Source of the DNA: Ustulina deusta
Lineage: Eukaryota; Ascomycota; Sordariomycetes; Xylariales; Xylariaceae
Assembly: GCA_023159155.1 (NCBI GenBank)
Contig: JAJNNX010000031.1
Location: 1 to 64,000, forward strand
Direction of reading: 5' to 3'
DNA: 64,000 nt
Under the pieces are notes generated by a model. That model was not told the DNA's origin and did not search any database. It saw only the letters and a list, made by a program, of their open reading frames with translations. Positions 45,669-56,895 of the stretch are shown here, one piece after another (within the stretch, counting starts at the first letter, position 1; each line of letters opens with the position of its first letter). The translations under genes and the position numbers were made by a program.

Positions 45669-47792
45669 TTAGTCGCCACGCCCGCGGTAATTGCCCATCT
45701 TCTCGATAGAGCTCATGATGCCGCTTCGACTACCCGTACCACTACCAGTGCGAGAGAGACCGCCACCACCAATCTTGCGCTCGTTTCCAAGGCCACCGAT
45801 TCTGCTCTCTTTAGGTTTCTTTACGGATGGTGGAGGTCGGAGACCGGATACTCGTGCAACACTGCTTCGGAAATTGTCGGTAGATATGGGCTGTGGCTTG
45901 ACAGCAGAAGGAGGGGGTTGCGGCGCTTCCGTCTGACAGACGCTCTGCATTGACATCATCTCCTCGGCCAGTTGTACCAATTCACCCTTCTCGACGCGCT
46001 CCTTCTCTAGCAGCAGGCGAAGCTCTTTATTGTCAGATTTGACACTGGTGATGACGGCATCGAGCTTCTGAATCTCGGCATTGAGCTCCTTAATCTGTGT
46101 GGAGTCCCTCACGGCTTGAGCTTTGCGTTCATCATCGATGATAGACTGATTCGGGTCCACCTTTGTCATTGTGGCGTCACGATCAGCCCGAATTTTTTCG
46201 TTCTCTTCGAAGAGTTCTTCAATCTTAGTTTCGAGCTCATGGACCTTCTTAGACCACCGATTCTCGTAGCTCTTCTTCAAGGCGGCGATCTTGCTTTCGT
46301 GTTTGCTCTTGTAGAGGGAATGCAACTCGCGGGACACCTTCTCGACGGCAATCTCGACCTCGCGTGATCCTGGTAGCTTGTTCTTCTCGGGTGACTTGTT
46401 GCTGGCATCTATTGGCGCGTCTGCGTTGACTTTACCGGCTCGCATCGCCGCGATTTTGCTTTCGGCCTCTTGAGCCATAATCTCAGCAGCTTCGCGACGC
46501 TTCTCGCTCTCTTCTAACTTGGACTCGAGTTGATCTCGCTCGTGCTGGCTGCGAACAATCTCTTCTTTCACTTTGCGCAATACAGATTCCATATCTCTTC
46601 CACGTTTCTCCCAGCTTTCCTGCTGTTCGAGCAGGGCCTCCTTGACGCCCTTGACTTCGCGCAGCTCCTCCATACATTCGCCAACACGCTTCTCGGCATC
46701 TGCAACAGCAGTCTTCAGTGACAGGGCCTCGGCCTCTTTGCCACTCAGAGACGCCTTGAGGCTACTGATTTCAGATAAGAAACCTGATTTGAGAGACTCC
46801 AACTCCCTAGGCGTGATAGTAGGAATGCTGCGAGGTGTGGGGAGGGGAGGGATGTCGAAGTCGAGGAGATCCGTATGCCGTTTCTTAGGCGTGACAGCAA
46901 TTGTATTCGCGGATGATTTTGCCGGCGAGCCTCTTCGAAGATTCGACATTTGCTGCGCATATCTTGAAGAAAAGCTTTGTATTTGCTCCGTGAAGTCGAG
47001 AAGATTAGTAGTGTTCCCAGACTCACGCCTCATAGCGGGCCGGGGCGTTTGCTGGGACAACACGTCCACACGGTTGCGGACAGTAGGTGTAGCATCAACG
47101 TTGGCAAATTTAGTCGGGGTATGTCCAATGCGGGCAAACATGGTCAAGTTAGGCACGGCAGAGAAGGTGCTGAAGGTGCTGACCATGGTGTCGTCCGGAC
47201 CGACTTGCTCGTCATCCTCGAGCTGATCCTGCTCTTGGCCCATGGTCATGAAAGTGTCGTTGCCCTCGTCATCTCCATTCTCCATCATCGTGTCTTCATC
47301 CTCGAAGACATCGATAGCTCGTGCAAGATCCTTGTTCTCCGCCAGCGCGTCCTCGAGCGTTATCTCGCGGTGTTGTACTGCAGCCTTCTCAGGAGACACG
47401 GGACTGTTGACTTTTACGGGGAATCGCTTGTCGGGACTCCACTTTCTGGGGCTCTTAACAGCAGACATCCTGTCGGGAGATCGTGTCTCGCTGGCGGGAA
47501 CATCGTGGGAGGCGAGAATCTTGAGAGGAGACAGGCCGCTGCCGGATAAGACACGGCTATGTCGAGCTTTACTAGGCGAAACATTTTCTTGGTCATGATT
47601 TGTCACGTCGTTCTCGCTGTTCTGGGGGGGCTGCGAGGGCGCGCAGCTGGCAGGGCGGCTGTTAACAGGACTGGAACTGTCGGTGTCGGCGCTGAAGAGG
47701 CGCTGGATCGTGGGCGGCGGTGATGGCGTCACAGCAGCGTTCAGAATCGCGCTGTCTGCCGCAGAGAGGGGTGTAGCTGGACCCGACGCCAT
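45669..47792 (-). CDS. Long coiled-coil protein, possibly spindle-pole or mitotic
   Basis: A 707-aa single-exon protein. The N-terminal 200 residues are disordered and rich in Ser-Pro and Thr-Pro sites (SPLK, SPRK, SPDK, SPEK), as in cyclin-dependent-kinase substrates. An acidic patch follows, then a segment with LLDFTEQIQSF and TPKKRHTDLLDFDIPP. From about 335 to 635 there is a long Glu/Lys/Leu-rich coiled coil. The C-terminus is basic and Gly/Ser-rich (KKPKESRIGGLGNERK). I do not see a motor or catalytic domain. The layout resembles fungal coiled-coil proteins of the spindle pole body or kinetochore, but I cannot name the family with confidence. It is divergent from the HeLo-GTPase gene, with 982 bp between starts. 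Confidence 0.8.
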   Translation of the reverse strand: MASGPATPLSAADSAILNAAVTPSPPPTIQRLFSADTDSSSPVNSRPASCAPSQPPQNSENDVTNHDQENVSPSKARHSRVLSGSGLSPLKILASHDVPASETRSPDRMSAVKSPRKWSPDKRFPVKVNSPVSPEKAAVQHREITLEDALAENKDLARAIDVFEDEDTMMENGDDEGNDTFMTMGQEQDQLEDDEQVGPDDTMVSTFSTFSAVPNLTMFARIGHTPTKFANVDATPTVRNRVDVLSQQTPRPAMRRESGNTTNLLDFTEQIQSFSSRYAQQMSNLRRGSPAKSSANTIAVTPKKRHTDLLDFDIPPLPTPRSIPTITPRELESLKSGFLSEISSLKASLSGKEAEALSLKTAVADAEKRVGECMEELREVKGVKEALLEQQESWEKRGRDMESVLRKVKEEIVRSQHERDQLESKLEESEKRREAAEIMAQEAESKIAAMRAGKVNADAPIDASNKSPEKNKLPGSREVEIAVEKVSRELHSLYKSKHESKIAALKKSYENRWSKKVHELETKIEELFEENEKIRADRDATMTKVDPNQSIIDDERKAQAVRDSTQIKELNAEIQKLDAVITSVKSDNKELRLLLEKERVEKGELVQLAEEMMSMQSVCQTEAPQPPPSAVKPQPISTDNFRSSVARVSGLRPPPSVKKPKESRIGGLGNERKIGGGGLSRTGSGTGSRSGIMSSIEKMGNYRGRGD

Positions 47793-48774
47793 TCTAGTGA
47801 GAGAATGACAGGCGAAAGGATTGATTCAACAAGTTGTTCGCACAAATACACGGGATTTTCAATCCAGAAGGCTCATTCCATAAGAGTTGGGTTGAAGTTG
47901 TGTCAAAATGAATGCAACTACTTTGGACAAGGTACAATGCAATCCAAACAAATGACAAAGTCGGTGTTGGAAGCTCGGGGGATCCACTACACTGGTTGGT
48001 CTGGCAACGGCTAAGCAATGCGCCTTACCAAATGCGGTCAAGAGCAGTTCCTGGCTTGGGGCGTCATCCCTCGTTATCCAGCCTCATCTTCTTATCGCTC
48101 GAGACTAACCGACCTAGCTACGTTAAGTACCTAGGTACTGTACCAGGTTCACTAAGCCAAACCTATCTGGATAGCACTTTGGATAGATGTGCGTCCAACT
48201 GAATTCCATTGGTGATGCGATTCTTTCAATAATACAGCAACCCGTTGATTCCATTCTAAGTCAATATCGCCGCGGAAATCAACCTCGCCGCGGAAATGAA
48301 TTCTTTGTAACAGACCTCAGTCTTTTAGCGGCTCCCGGCAACGACAATACGCGTTCCGCACCCGCTCGCCCATAGGCTAGAAGCTCCCGAGAACTAACCA
48401 CCAACAAAGGTATAATTCAATAAGAAACACCAACACCAAGTCATAAAATTGCCATCGAAGGGTCCTTTTTTGTGCTACCTAAAAGGGATAACCGGAGAGG
48501 GCGAAGGGTCAATGAAGAGGCCACCCATTGGTCTGAAACGATGTCAAGCGCTGCCGCCAATGTCCCCCACGTTCACTCAATACAACTTATATTTAGGCAA
48601 CGAGGTAGCATCTACGACCGTGGTGGGATTTGGCTGACCGGTAAGGCATAATACACAGTTAGAGCTCTAGTACTTCTCTCACTCCTAGAAATACAACTCT
48701 TTTCTACATTTGCCCCTTGCTCCCTGTAGATCACCATCTGCATGACGCCTTCACCTGCGATTTATGTCTCGACC
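47793..48774. promoter_or_regulatory. Divergent promoter region
   Basis: Separates the coiled-coil gene and the HeLo-GTPase gene. A direct repeat of CGCCGCGGAAAT occurs twice about 18 bp apart near 48268-48297 and could be a regulator site. No gene inside is supported. Confidence 0.45.
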
Positions 48775-50564
48775 ATGGCCGACCCTTTGAGCATTGCAGC
48801 ATCAGTTGCCGGTCTAATTGCCCTGTCGGGAAGTCTTTATAAAATGATTGGAGACTTTGTAGAGCGTGCTGCAAACCCACCTCAATCGGCGCATGCCCTT
48901 CTTCTCAGCGTCTCGGAGATGCGTATGGTGCTCCAATCAGTATCAGATCTTATCGACAATTTCCTCAAATATCCTCCAAAGCGCCGTGCTCTCGTCCGAC
49001 TAGATCATCTAATTATCTGCCTTACGCAGGCGGTTCTCTCTTTTTCCGAGCTGGAAAAATTTGTCAATCCATGGGTTTCGAGGACGCAAAGGACCCTCTG
49101 GCAGCGATGGAAGTTGACTAGCCAGGGTGAGAGAATAAATAGGTTCAACATCAAGCTACAGGAGAACAAAGTCTCTATAAGCTTGGTGCTGAGTATCCTC
49201 CAATGGTGAGTGTCTTCCACGATTTTGGATCGATGTAAAGCTCTAAGCCTCTGGGCAGCGAGTCCGATACAGATGCTCAACAATACCGGCTCTCACTGCA
49301 CGCGATGATGGAAAGAATTATACACGAAAATAAGGAAATACGCACTCGGGTTGATGAGCTAGGTTCCTTTCTCATGAGCTCCGCTCCTTCGATAACAACT
49401 ACTTTCGGGCGCCCTGGCGCTTCATCCAGTGCTGGATCCATGACGAGAGCAGGTAGAGGAGACTACGACGGGGCATCAACTTTGCGGGAGCTCGAATCTG
49501 TGCAATCTTCCACCATTTCAGGTGCCCCCAATCAATATCGACATAGTGCATCCTGGCCACTTCCGGTACGCTCTGCTCTTGGACTTCCCCGTCCTCCAAG
49601 TGAACCGAATTTTCGTTTACCCTTCGAAAACGAACTTGCGCAGTCCAGGGTTTACACCCGAGCGAGACATCCCCAACGTCGTATCTCATCTACCACAAGC
49701 CAGCCTATGAGCGGCGTCTGGAGCATGCTTTCTGGTCTCAGCCTGGGCCAAATCTCTAACATTTCAGTCATCACTCTTCCTATAACCCTCAACGATATCC
49801 CCAATAGCTCATGGTACAAGGATTCTATTTGGAAACCAGTAGACTTGGCAGAAGTAAATCAAACAGAAGTGTCTAAAGATAAATTTCCGGTTAATATGTT
49901 TTACAATATTGCGGTACTGGGGGAATGCGAGGTCGGCAAATCTACATTGACAACCACGGTTCGTCCTACTTCGCTAACAAGATGATGAAATGTATACTGA
50001 CTGTGTGGTATTTTCTAGCTTTGCTTTGGTCACTCAGTGGCAGCCGAGAAGTATTCTACGCTCGGGGGCGACTACTACACGTCTATCCGCGTTGACGGCA
50101 CGGAAAGCCGCCTCCGAATAACCGACACCCCTGGGCTAGGGTCAAGCGAGTACGCAATTATGGTGAACGAGGCGATCAAAAATGCCGAAGCCTTCGTCCT
50201 CGTGTACTCCGTGACTGATCGAAACTCATTTTTCCGAATTCGATCGCTATATGATGCAATCATACGCACAAAACAGATGCAGCATGATAAACGACCACCT
50301 ATGGTCATTGTTGCGAACAAAGCCGACTTAGAAGAGTCAAGTGTTATTTCTCCCGAATCAGCATTTTCCTTGGCTGAAGAGCTCAATTGCACCCTGTTTG
50401 AGTGCTCGGTTAAACACGACGACAGTATTGCTCGGCCATTCATAGAACTTGTAAGGTGCATGTTAGGGAGCAGTCCACCTATCACTGGGGATAGGGACCA
50501 AGCGACTCGGAAACTAGTTAGACATAGGTCGTTGAAGATGGCGCAGGCATCTATTGCTACATAA
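48775..50564 (+). CDS. HeLo-like domain / Ras-like GTPase fusion (558 aa)
   Basis: Exons 48775-49205, 49259-49958 and 50019-50564; introns of 53 bp (GTGAGT donor) and 60 bp (GTTCGT donor), all phases closing. The start ACCATGG at 48775 is preferred over an ATG 33 bp upstream. The N-terminus MADPLSIAASVAGLIALSGS matches the Helo-like N-domain found at the front of fungal NLR-type and other signalling proteins. A Ser-rich linker follows. The C-terminal GTPase has G1 GECEVGKS (365-372, Lys371), G3 DTPG at 413-416, G4 NKAD at 477-480 and a G5-like CSVK. The rest follows the Ras fold (AFVLVYSVTDRNSFFRIRSL). No CAAX box is present, so lipid anchoring would have to come from elsewhere. Both domains are clear; the role is inference. 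Confidence 0.85.
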
Positions 50565-51457
50565 AATTTATGAATTTTCTTCTTTGAACAATTTTTATCT
50601 CCCACAGAAGGTGTCCTTTTCCTTTTGTTTTTCTTACGTCACCACACAGTAGCATAAATCGGCGCCAATCAAATACATCAGTCTGCTAATGGTAATAGAC
50701 AGCGATTGTGTACGATGTTAGCACATTAGTGACCAAACACCAGCATAGATTTTTCACAACAGCTTCGTTTGTAAGTATTTAATGGGAGTTAGTACCCTAT
50801 ATGTGGTTGTTGTAAAACTTGCTTCAGTTAGCTTTCCACACCCTGAGTGTTTATCTTCCAGCACCCCGTTTTGTACTAGGTGTCGTGTCTATGGGCTCGA
50901 TACCAGTATCAAAAAGTTACCCTCATGTTCTTCTGTTCACCGCTCTGATGGTTTGATCTTAGCTTCTGGTTTCGCTCGCAAGTCTAGGTATCATGGTCTT
51001 AGAAGCTGAGCCGATTCAGGCTGACTGGCTAACAGACTTGTTAGCCAATAACTATCCCACACCGCATATATCAGGACATACTCAATTGATAGCTCATGCA
51101 TGCGCATATCGTTATTTGATGCAGTGTGTACTCGTTTATGTTTACATATGTACGCAATGATTGGCCCATATTGCCTTTTGTCCTAGCTGAAATATAAAGA
51201 CCTAGTATGGCCGGAAACGTCCGTCAAAGAGGGCTTGGATTTGTACATAAAAAAGACCTGAATAGCGTATTGTTGTTATGCTGAGATGGATCGCTTTGTC
51301 TACGGTTTCTAAGTGACAATGTGATCAACTATGGTTCATTTAAGGGGACTGAAGTCGGGCGAGAATGGAAGAAAAGGCATGGTGGGCAACTGGTATCCTA
51401 ACTTAAACCTTTTTTCTTGGTGGCAGCGGAATATAATAAACCGTTTGAAGCGATAAA
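50565..51457. other. Intergenic region
   Basis: No supported gene; a 75-codon frame at 50782-51009 has no signature. It contains the promoter of the 11-exon gene. Confidence 0.4.
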
Positions 51458-53719
51458 ATGAACGAAGATATTGCTCGAGGCCTCGTTAGAGGAGGGTACG
51501 TTCGATACCAAGTCCCGGCAGTTTTCTATCTCACACTGCCCTGTATCCTCCAGGGATTGCCCCTGAAGCAATGAATCAGACCAGATGCTAGTTTACATTA
51601 ATAGAAACCGAGAAATCGCTAATCCGAGTGCTATAGAAATGACCTCGATGACGTTATACGAAACCAACAGCGCCTTTCACGGTACTTTGAACAAGATGAG
51701 GAGGGACGTTTCCAAATGGAGGGTGTAGTAGGGGCTGGAACGTTTGGTTTAACATGGAAACTTAATTATACGGCATCTTCGAACCCAGCCCCTCAAGAGC
51801 CAGGCCCTCCCCCTGGAAGCAATCCCATAACTTCTGGATCGGGACCCAGTGTTCGGCGCATTGTCTGTGAGTAGGTTTCAACTCTCGAACTATTATTTTG
51901 ACATATTTTAGCGCTTCGTTTACTAATCCAGAGCTTTAGTAAAGACGGATCGTGAATATTCTGGTTACGACGATCGTGACGACGATCGTGACGACGATCC
52001 TATGGACATCGACTCCCGTTTCGATATCGAAGGCGATGACTACGATGACTACAATGATGACGATGACGACGATGACGAAGATGAACTAGGGGGCGAAAGC
52101 ACGATCCCGAATGAGAAGTGGATGCTAGGTGTATGTTGCCCCCTCCACCCTCCTCTCCCAAACCATTAAAACGGATGGAAAAAAGAAGGACAAACTGCAC
52201 GACAGCCCTCCCAGACGCAGGATGGTGCGTGATATGGTCTACTAACTGTAAGGCAGCTTCTACGATGGGCTAAGCATGTTGTAAACGGCGTAGAAATTCC
52301 TAACGATCCGCTGACTCGAGAGTTCCCGGGTATCCCATCGCACCGCAGTAAGTAACTTGCGGCGAACTCTCCATATCCCGGCCGTGCCTAAGTGTACGAT
52401 ATTAGCCACTGTCCGTGTTGAATTTGTTTATGGACTTTTGGTTCTTCTGGAACATCTCTATCCTCCTTAAAAATGGCAACTAATACTAACCCTGAAATTT
52501 TTAGTGAAGGAAGATACTTGGGTTTATGTCGAGTGGATAGAAAAGTAATAGCACAGATGCTAATACATATTATGCAGATCAAGGCTAACGAATGTGTAGT
52601 GGGACGATCTCAAAGTTGGTAGATCGAGCGGCACAAAGAGGAATTCGACTGCCGAATAGGGTGCTTTGGAGGTTTTTCTTGTGCTGTGAGTACAATCTTC
52701 AATTTAGTTCACCTTAGAGAAGAGTAAGTAGACCACCTAACCAGATCGATGTATTAGTGGTCAGGATGTGCATTGCCATGGGCTGGCCACCTGAGCAGCC
52801 GGACGGAGAAAATCCTCAGCCGGTAATAGAGGAGATTGATGGGAGTCCTTACGGGGGACTTATCCATAGGGATTTGCACGAAGGGAACAGTAAGCTAATT
52901 ACCACTAGACAACTCTGCGCTATCCTCAGATAAATACTCACTTAATCCTAGTAATGATTGGAGACTTGATACCGGACGACCCCGACTCAGAGCACACGCG
53001 TAAGCAATTCTCGGAAATGTTTTCTCTTGCTTGGGGAAATTTGATTATGCCCGATGAGCTTGCTGTTGTTCCGAAACGGTCACAAAGCGCGCTTAAATAG
53101 CAATTACTGACTTCAAGTGTTGTAGTCACTCCAATTTTGAGGATGATTGATCTCGGGAGTATGAAACTAGTCAACGACGATGAGTGAGCCACACTATATG
53201 AACCCCATCTATTGTTTGCAGTGTCCTTTAGCTGACGTATTCTGTGCTCAGGGAGAGCAACCGCGAGGCTGTTCACGAGAATATCTTCGATATAGGCGTT
53301 GTGAGTTGTCTCGCCCTGCGCATTTTGCCATAGACTAATTCACGCTTGTCGCCCAGGTTATGCTGTTGTTCATCACGCTTAACCACAGACTTACATCAAA
53401 CATATATCCAAGAGAATCTGTAGCTAGACCATTTAAGGTGTACGACGGACGACCGCAAGTCATGACTAATGGAACCCTGCTTCTCAATGACGGAAATAAC
53501 GTCACCCCGTTCCCTTGGCTTGATACAGGCTTGCGCAAACTAGTATGCGCGTGCCTTGCCACGGACCCTGAAAACCGACCCTCGCCAGAAAGGTTGGTGA
53601 GTATAGTGACAAACTGTGTCAGATACAGGGATCACCAGTATTATGCAAGTCGGAACTACAGAGGCGAAAGTGACGAAGAAATACGATTGCTTTTATCAGA
53701 ACTGGTTTTCAATGCTTAA
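51458..53719 (+). CDS. Kinase-like protein with Asp-rich insert, 11 exons (441 aa)
   Basis: Exons 51458-51495, 51637-51866, 51940-52130, 52257-52347, 52505-52544, 52600-52685, 52758-52889, 52952-52999, 53126-53183, 53252-53300 and 53357-53719. All ten introns are GT-AG, and every phase closes to one 441-codon frame. Motifs in order: glycine loop VVGAGTFGL (43-51), RRIVLK with candidate Lys91, an Asp-rich insert (97-140), hinge YVEWIENGTI, catalytic HRDLHEGN (262-269), DLG at 294-296 and a DIGV segment. Asp264 and the DLG Asp are kept. The activation segment is very short and no APE is visible, as in atypical kinases. The Asp-rich insert comes partly from a 12-bp tandem repeat (51965-51998). 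The small exons make the model hand-built, but the phases support it. Confidence 0.75.
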
Positions 53720-54596
53720 TGCTGGGTTTTATGATACAAGACCCTGTAGTTGGCGATACCGCTGGGGAGCTGTGCATAGGCTTGTCGGAGTATAGACGTA
53801 TTTAATTCTAAAGGTTGACGACTTGATGTATTATTATTATTTCCTTTAGCAATGCATTTATTTTAAACTTCGCCATCGGACACTCTAGCATTTACCCATG
53901 CTGTTCCTCTTTCTTGGGGATCACGGCCATGATAATAATGATGTCTTCTCCTTTACATGTGGTCTAAATAGTCAAACTCATACAACTACGGCCGAGCGAT
54001 AATAGGTGAAAGTCTAGTAGAGATAACAAGAACATAATAAGGCTGTCTAGCCATCCAATCAAAAATTTAAGTGTTCGGTGTTTTTGGCGTCGACTACGAA
54101 AGTTATTTTTTACTTTAGGAACCGAGTGAACAGTTATGTGCTTCTGCCATTGCTCCAATGTATACATACATACCTGGCAGGTATTCTGGCTGCTTTTTTG
54201 ACACGTAGGTATAATATGTATTGATGCTAGGTGATTTATTCTGTCTCGCTCGCTCTCTCTCTCCCCCCTCTCAGAAGGAATCACGAAGAAAATGTGTTGG
54301 GCATAGGTAAGGTTACCTACCTAGGTACCTAGCTACTCCCTAGATGTAGGTACTAACTTTAGTGCCTCCCCAGTTACTTACCTTGCGCTAGCCTGAGGAA
54401 AACAGAAGTACAAGCCTCAAGATAGCGCTAGTGAGGCTGATTGTGGCGGTGAATGGTCTGATCACATAGTGCAGTTGTGGCTGGCTTCCCCAACCCTGGC
54501 TGGCTGGCTTTTCATTTAATTCACGGCAGGCCAACACCCCTTGCAGTGAAAACTCACCTTGCGCGTTCCATGTGAGGCACTCTCCCGAGAGACAAG
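53720..54596. other. Intergenic region
   Basis: No gene supported. ACCTAGGTACCTA-type short repeats lie at 54310-54335. Confidence 0.4.
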
Positions 54597-55565
54597 ATGC
54601 TTCGAGCAAGGGCGAATCCTGCGAGACTGCTCGTATCCAGATCTAGGCCACTGACACGATCGTTCAGCGGGTACTATCAACCAATACCCATTCCCTTCTG
54701 GAGCCCTGCGCTTTGGAGTATCGGCGCCTGTTCCACCATCTACCTGGGATGCGCTGCCTACGAAGTCTACCAAGATGCGCAATACGCGCAAGCAAAGGGG
54801 TCGCGTTGGAATAGCGGCAAAGCCATTGGGACGTTCGAGGAACTAGAGCATTTCAGCGGCAGCGCGATCACAAACAGCGTGTCGCATGCCCTCGGCAGAT
54901 CAACTTCCGAGCGACCCGAGTTCACCGATCCCCTGAGCCTCACCATGGGAGTGATGGGCGTGACGGCGGGCGCCCATGTCGCATGCAGCATCATGCCAGC
55001 CATGAAGGTGCACTTTGTGCATGCACCTGGTTTGCCTAACAACTACACCCTCCTCACGTCGGTTTTCGGGCACGGGGGACTTCTACATCTGGGCGTCAAC
55101 TTGTATGGCATGTTCCACTTTATGCCCAGTGCTGCCGAGTCGCCGACTTTCAAGGGGAGCAATGCCCATATTATAGCATTCTACCTCTCTGCCGGCATTC
55201 TCAGCTCCCTTGCACAACACGTGTCGGCAATCTGGCCACGGCGCATGGCCGCGATGTCATCATTAGGCGCTAGCGGTGCACTTTTCGCCTTGTTTGGCAT
55301 CGTCGGCATCTCATACCCCAATACCCAGATTGGCATACTCTTCCTCCCTGGTTCATTGCCCATCGGTGACGCAATGGCTTGCATTGCTCTCTTTGATGCG
55401 ATTGGCATCTTGGTGCGGTATCCCGGCCTGCATCTTGGACACGCAGCCCACCTGGGTGGTCTGGCCTTGGGAGTGGGGTATGCGAAATACGGTGGCGACA
55501 GGAGAATATGGCGTCCTGCCCGTAAATTTACGTTCAAAACAATGCGATATTTGGGGTTGCTGTGA
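54597..55565 (+). CDS. Mitochondrial-type rhomboid protease (PARL/Pcp1-like)
   Basis: An uninterrupted 322-aa protein. The N-terminus is rich in Arg and Ser without acids (MLRARANPARLLVSRSRP), typical of a mitochondrial targeting sequence. Rhomboid landmarks follow: HGGLLHLGVNLYG (His159, His164, Asn168), LGASGALFALFG with the nucleophile Ser226 in GASG, and HAAHLGG (282-288) supplying the catalytic His. Several hydrophobic segments span 115-300. The family member in yeast is Pcp1/Rbd1, an inner-membrane serine protease that processes Mgm1 and Ccp1; substrates here are inferred. The start is the first Met, with a TATTTCA-free GC-rich upstream. All catalytic residues are present. Confidence 0.88.
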   Translation: MLRARANPARLLVSRSRPLTRSFSGYYQPIPIPFWSPALWSIGACSTIYLGCAAYEVYQDAQYAQAKGSRWNSGKAIGTFEELEHFSGSAITNSVSHALGRSTSERPEFTDPLSLTMGVMGVTAGAHVACSIMPAMKVHFVHAPGLPNNYTLLTSVFGHGGLLHLGVNLYGMFHFMPSAAESPTFKGSNAHIIAFYLSAGILSSLAQHVSAIWPRRMAAMSSLGASGALFALFGIVGISYPNTQIGILFLPGSLPIGDAMACIALFDAIGILVRYPGLHLGHAAHLGGLALGVGYAKYGGDRRIWRPARKFTFKTMRYLGLL

Positions 55566-55822
55566 GGGAAGGCTTGCCAACGTACCTACAGCCCAGGTAG
55601 GAAGCCACTGTAAACCCCAAGGTCGGCGGTGAGTGCATCCGTCATGCTCATTTCTATTCCATCAGCTTGTCAGGGTAGTGGGAGATCTATAATCTTGTCC
55701 GATGTCGTAGACATTTCTTCTATTCTTCAGACCTGGTCGGTTGGTATATTAGGCGCTATTACAATTGTGTCTAGCCTATTAGCCTGGGTGTCCCGAGGGC
55801 TCAAATAACATTGTACAGCACT
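55566..55822. other. Short convergent intergenic region
   Basis: 257 bp between the 3' ends of the rhomboid gene and the Tpt1-like gene. No gene. Confidence 0.4.
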
Positions 55823-56866
55823 TTACGCTTCTTCATCCTCAACGCTCTCCTCGACACTTTCGGACTCGCTGTCAGCGCGGCCCTGGCCTTCCTGCTTCAG
55901 CATCCCTTTGCCCTTCTTCGCCTTGCCCTTTGCACCTTTCCCCCTTAGACCCTCAGGAATTTCTTTGTGCACCACGCCGTCCTCAAATAGCAGCCCGATG
56001 TCTGGACGCCGAGCAACGGCCTTCTTCCACAGATTTTGGGGCACTTCCTCAGCGGTCGTCACGATTCTGCCGGACGTAGTGAATTGCCATTTCAATTCTG
56101 GAGCCTGCTCCATGACAGTGCGGAGGTGGATCCAAATGCTGACATCCGCCTTGCTGGGGCGACTAGTTGCTGTTACGGCGGCAACGGGCAGGAAAGATAA
56201 ATGCGTGGCACCGTCAGCCCTCTTGATGTTGCCAGATGCAACTACAAGCGGGTAATTCTGGTAGGTTGTCTCATAGACAATGTACTCTGGCAGATTCTCA
56301 GAGTCGGCCTTCAGCGGCTCGCCCTCCGGAATCAGTGGTGCCTGAGACGCGCTGTCGCGCTTGGAGTCCCGCCGCACCTGGTATGACTCGGCCTTCTCCG
56401 CGTCGGACTCAGGTTGCTGTCGGAGTATGAACCGCGCTTTTGATGAGGACGAGGCATGGCGAATATCATTGATTGTTATTCCCAAATCCTTCATTCTCGT
56501 TTGCTCTAGCTATGGCATCGCATTAGTCACCCTATCATCGAGTAGTGCAAATCATAGCAAACATACCAGATCTGCAACTCCCACCCATCCTTCTGCGTCG
56601 CAGATCAGATAATCGTCTTCCTCCGCCTCGGAGTCAAGCTCATCCCGCAAGACAGCGCGCTTCAGCACGAACGCCACTGCCTTGGCAACAGTAGCATCGG
56701 CATTCTCAACAACCCGGTACCCTCTGCCGCCTGCACTCTTACCATTCACACTCATACCTCTACTCCGTCCATGGCGGGGAATTTGTTGTGAAAGCGCGCT
56801 GGGTGGGAGCACACCTCCATTTTGGTTGATGACGGAAAGCGGGATGAGGACGGAAGCAGCGGCCAT
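55823..56866 (-). CDS. Tpt1/KptA-like protein with altered active site (328 aa)
   Basis: Exon 1 is 56866-56567 and exon 2 is 56509-55823, with a 57-bp intron (GTATGT donor, GACTAAT branch, ATAG acceptor) in phase 0. The start is chosen at ACAATGGCC; an in-frame ATG 33 bp upstream (56899) is less likely. The N-terminal part has the winged-helix-like pattern of tRNA 2'-phosphotransferases: AVAFVLKRAV, DAEGWVGVADLLEQ, then SKARFIL. The C-terminal part has TTYQNYPLVVASGNI, ATHLSF and ELKWQFTTSGRIVTT. The family tetrad Arg-His-Arg-Arg (Arg23, His24, Arg71, Arg138 in yeast Tpt1) reads here Lys69, Arg70, Arg126 and a Thr near 244-245. It looks non-catalytic or repurposed. The end is acidic and Ser-rich. 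Confidence 0.78.
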
Positions 56867-56895
56867 TGTAATTCTGTATATAATATACAGGCTAT

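Noticed and set aside
46573..47598. Plus-strand frames of 118-217 codons opposite the coiled-coil gene
   Set aside because: They are antisense shadows of a long charged coding region with no domain of their own.
50075..50605. A 176-codon minus-strand frame opposite the GTPase
   Set aside because: It lies exactly over the GTPase exon, whose motifs are unambiguous.
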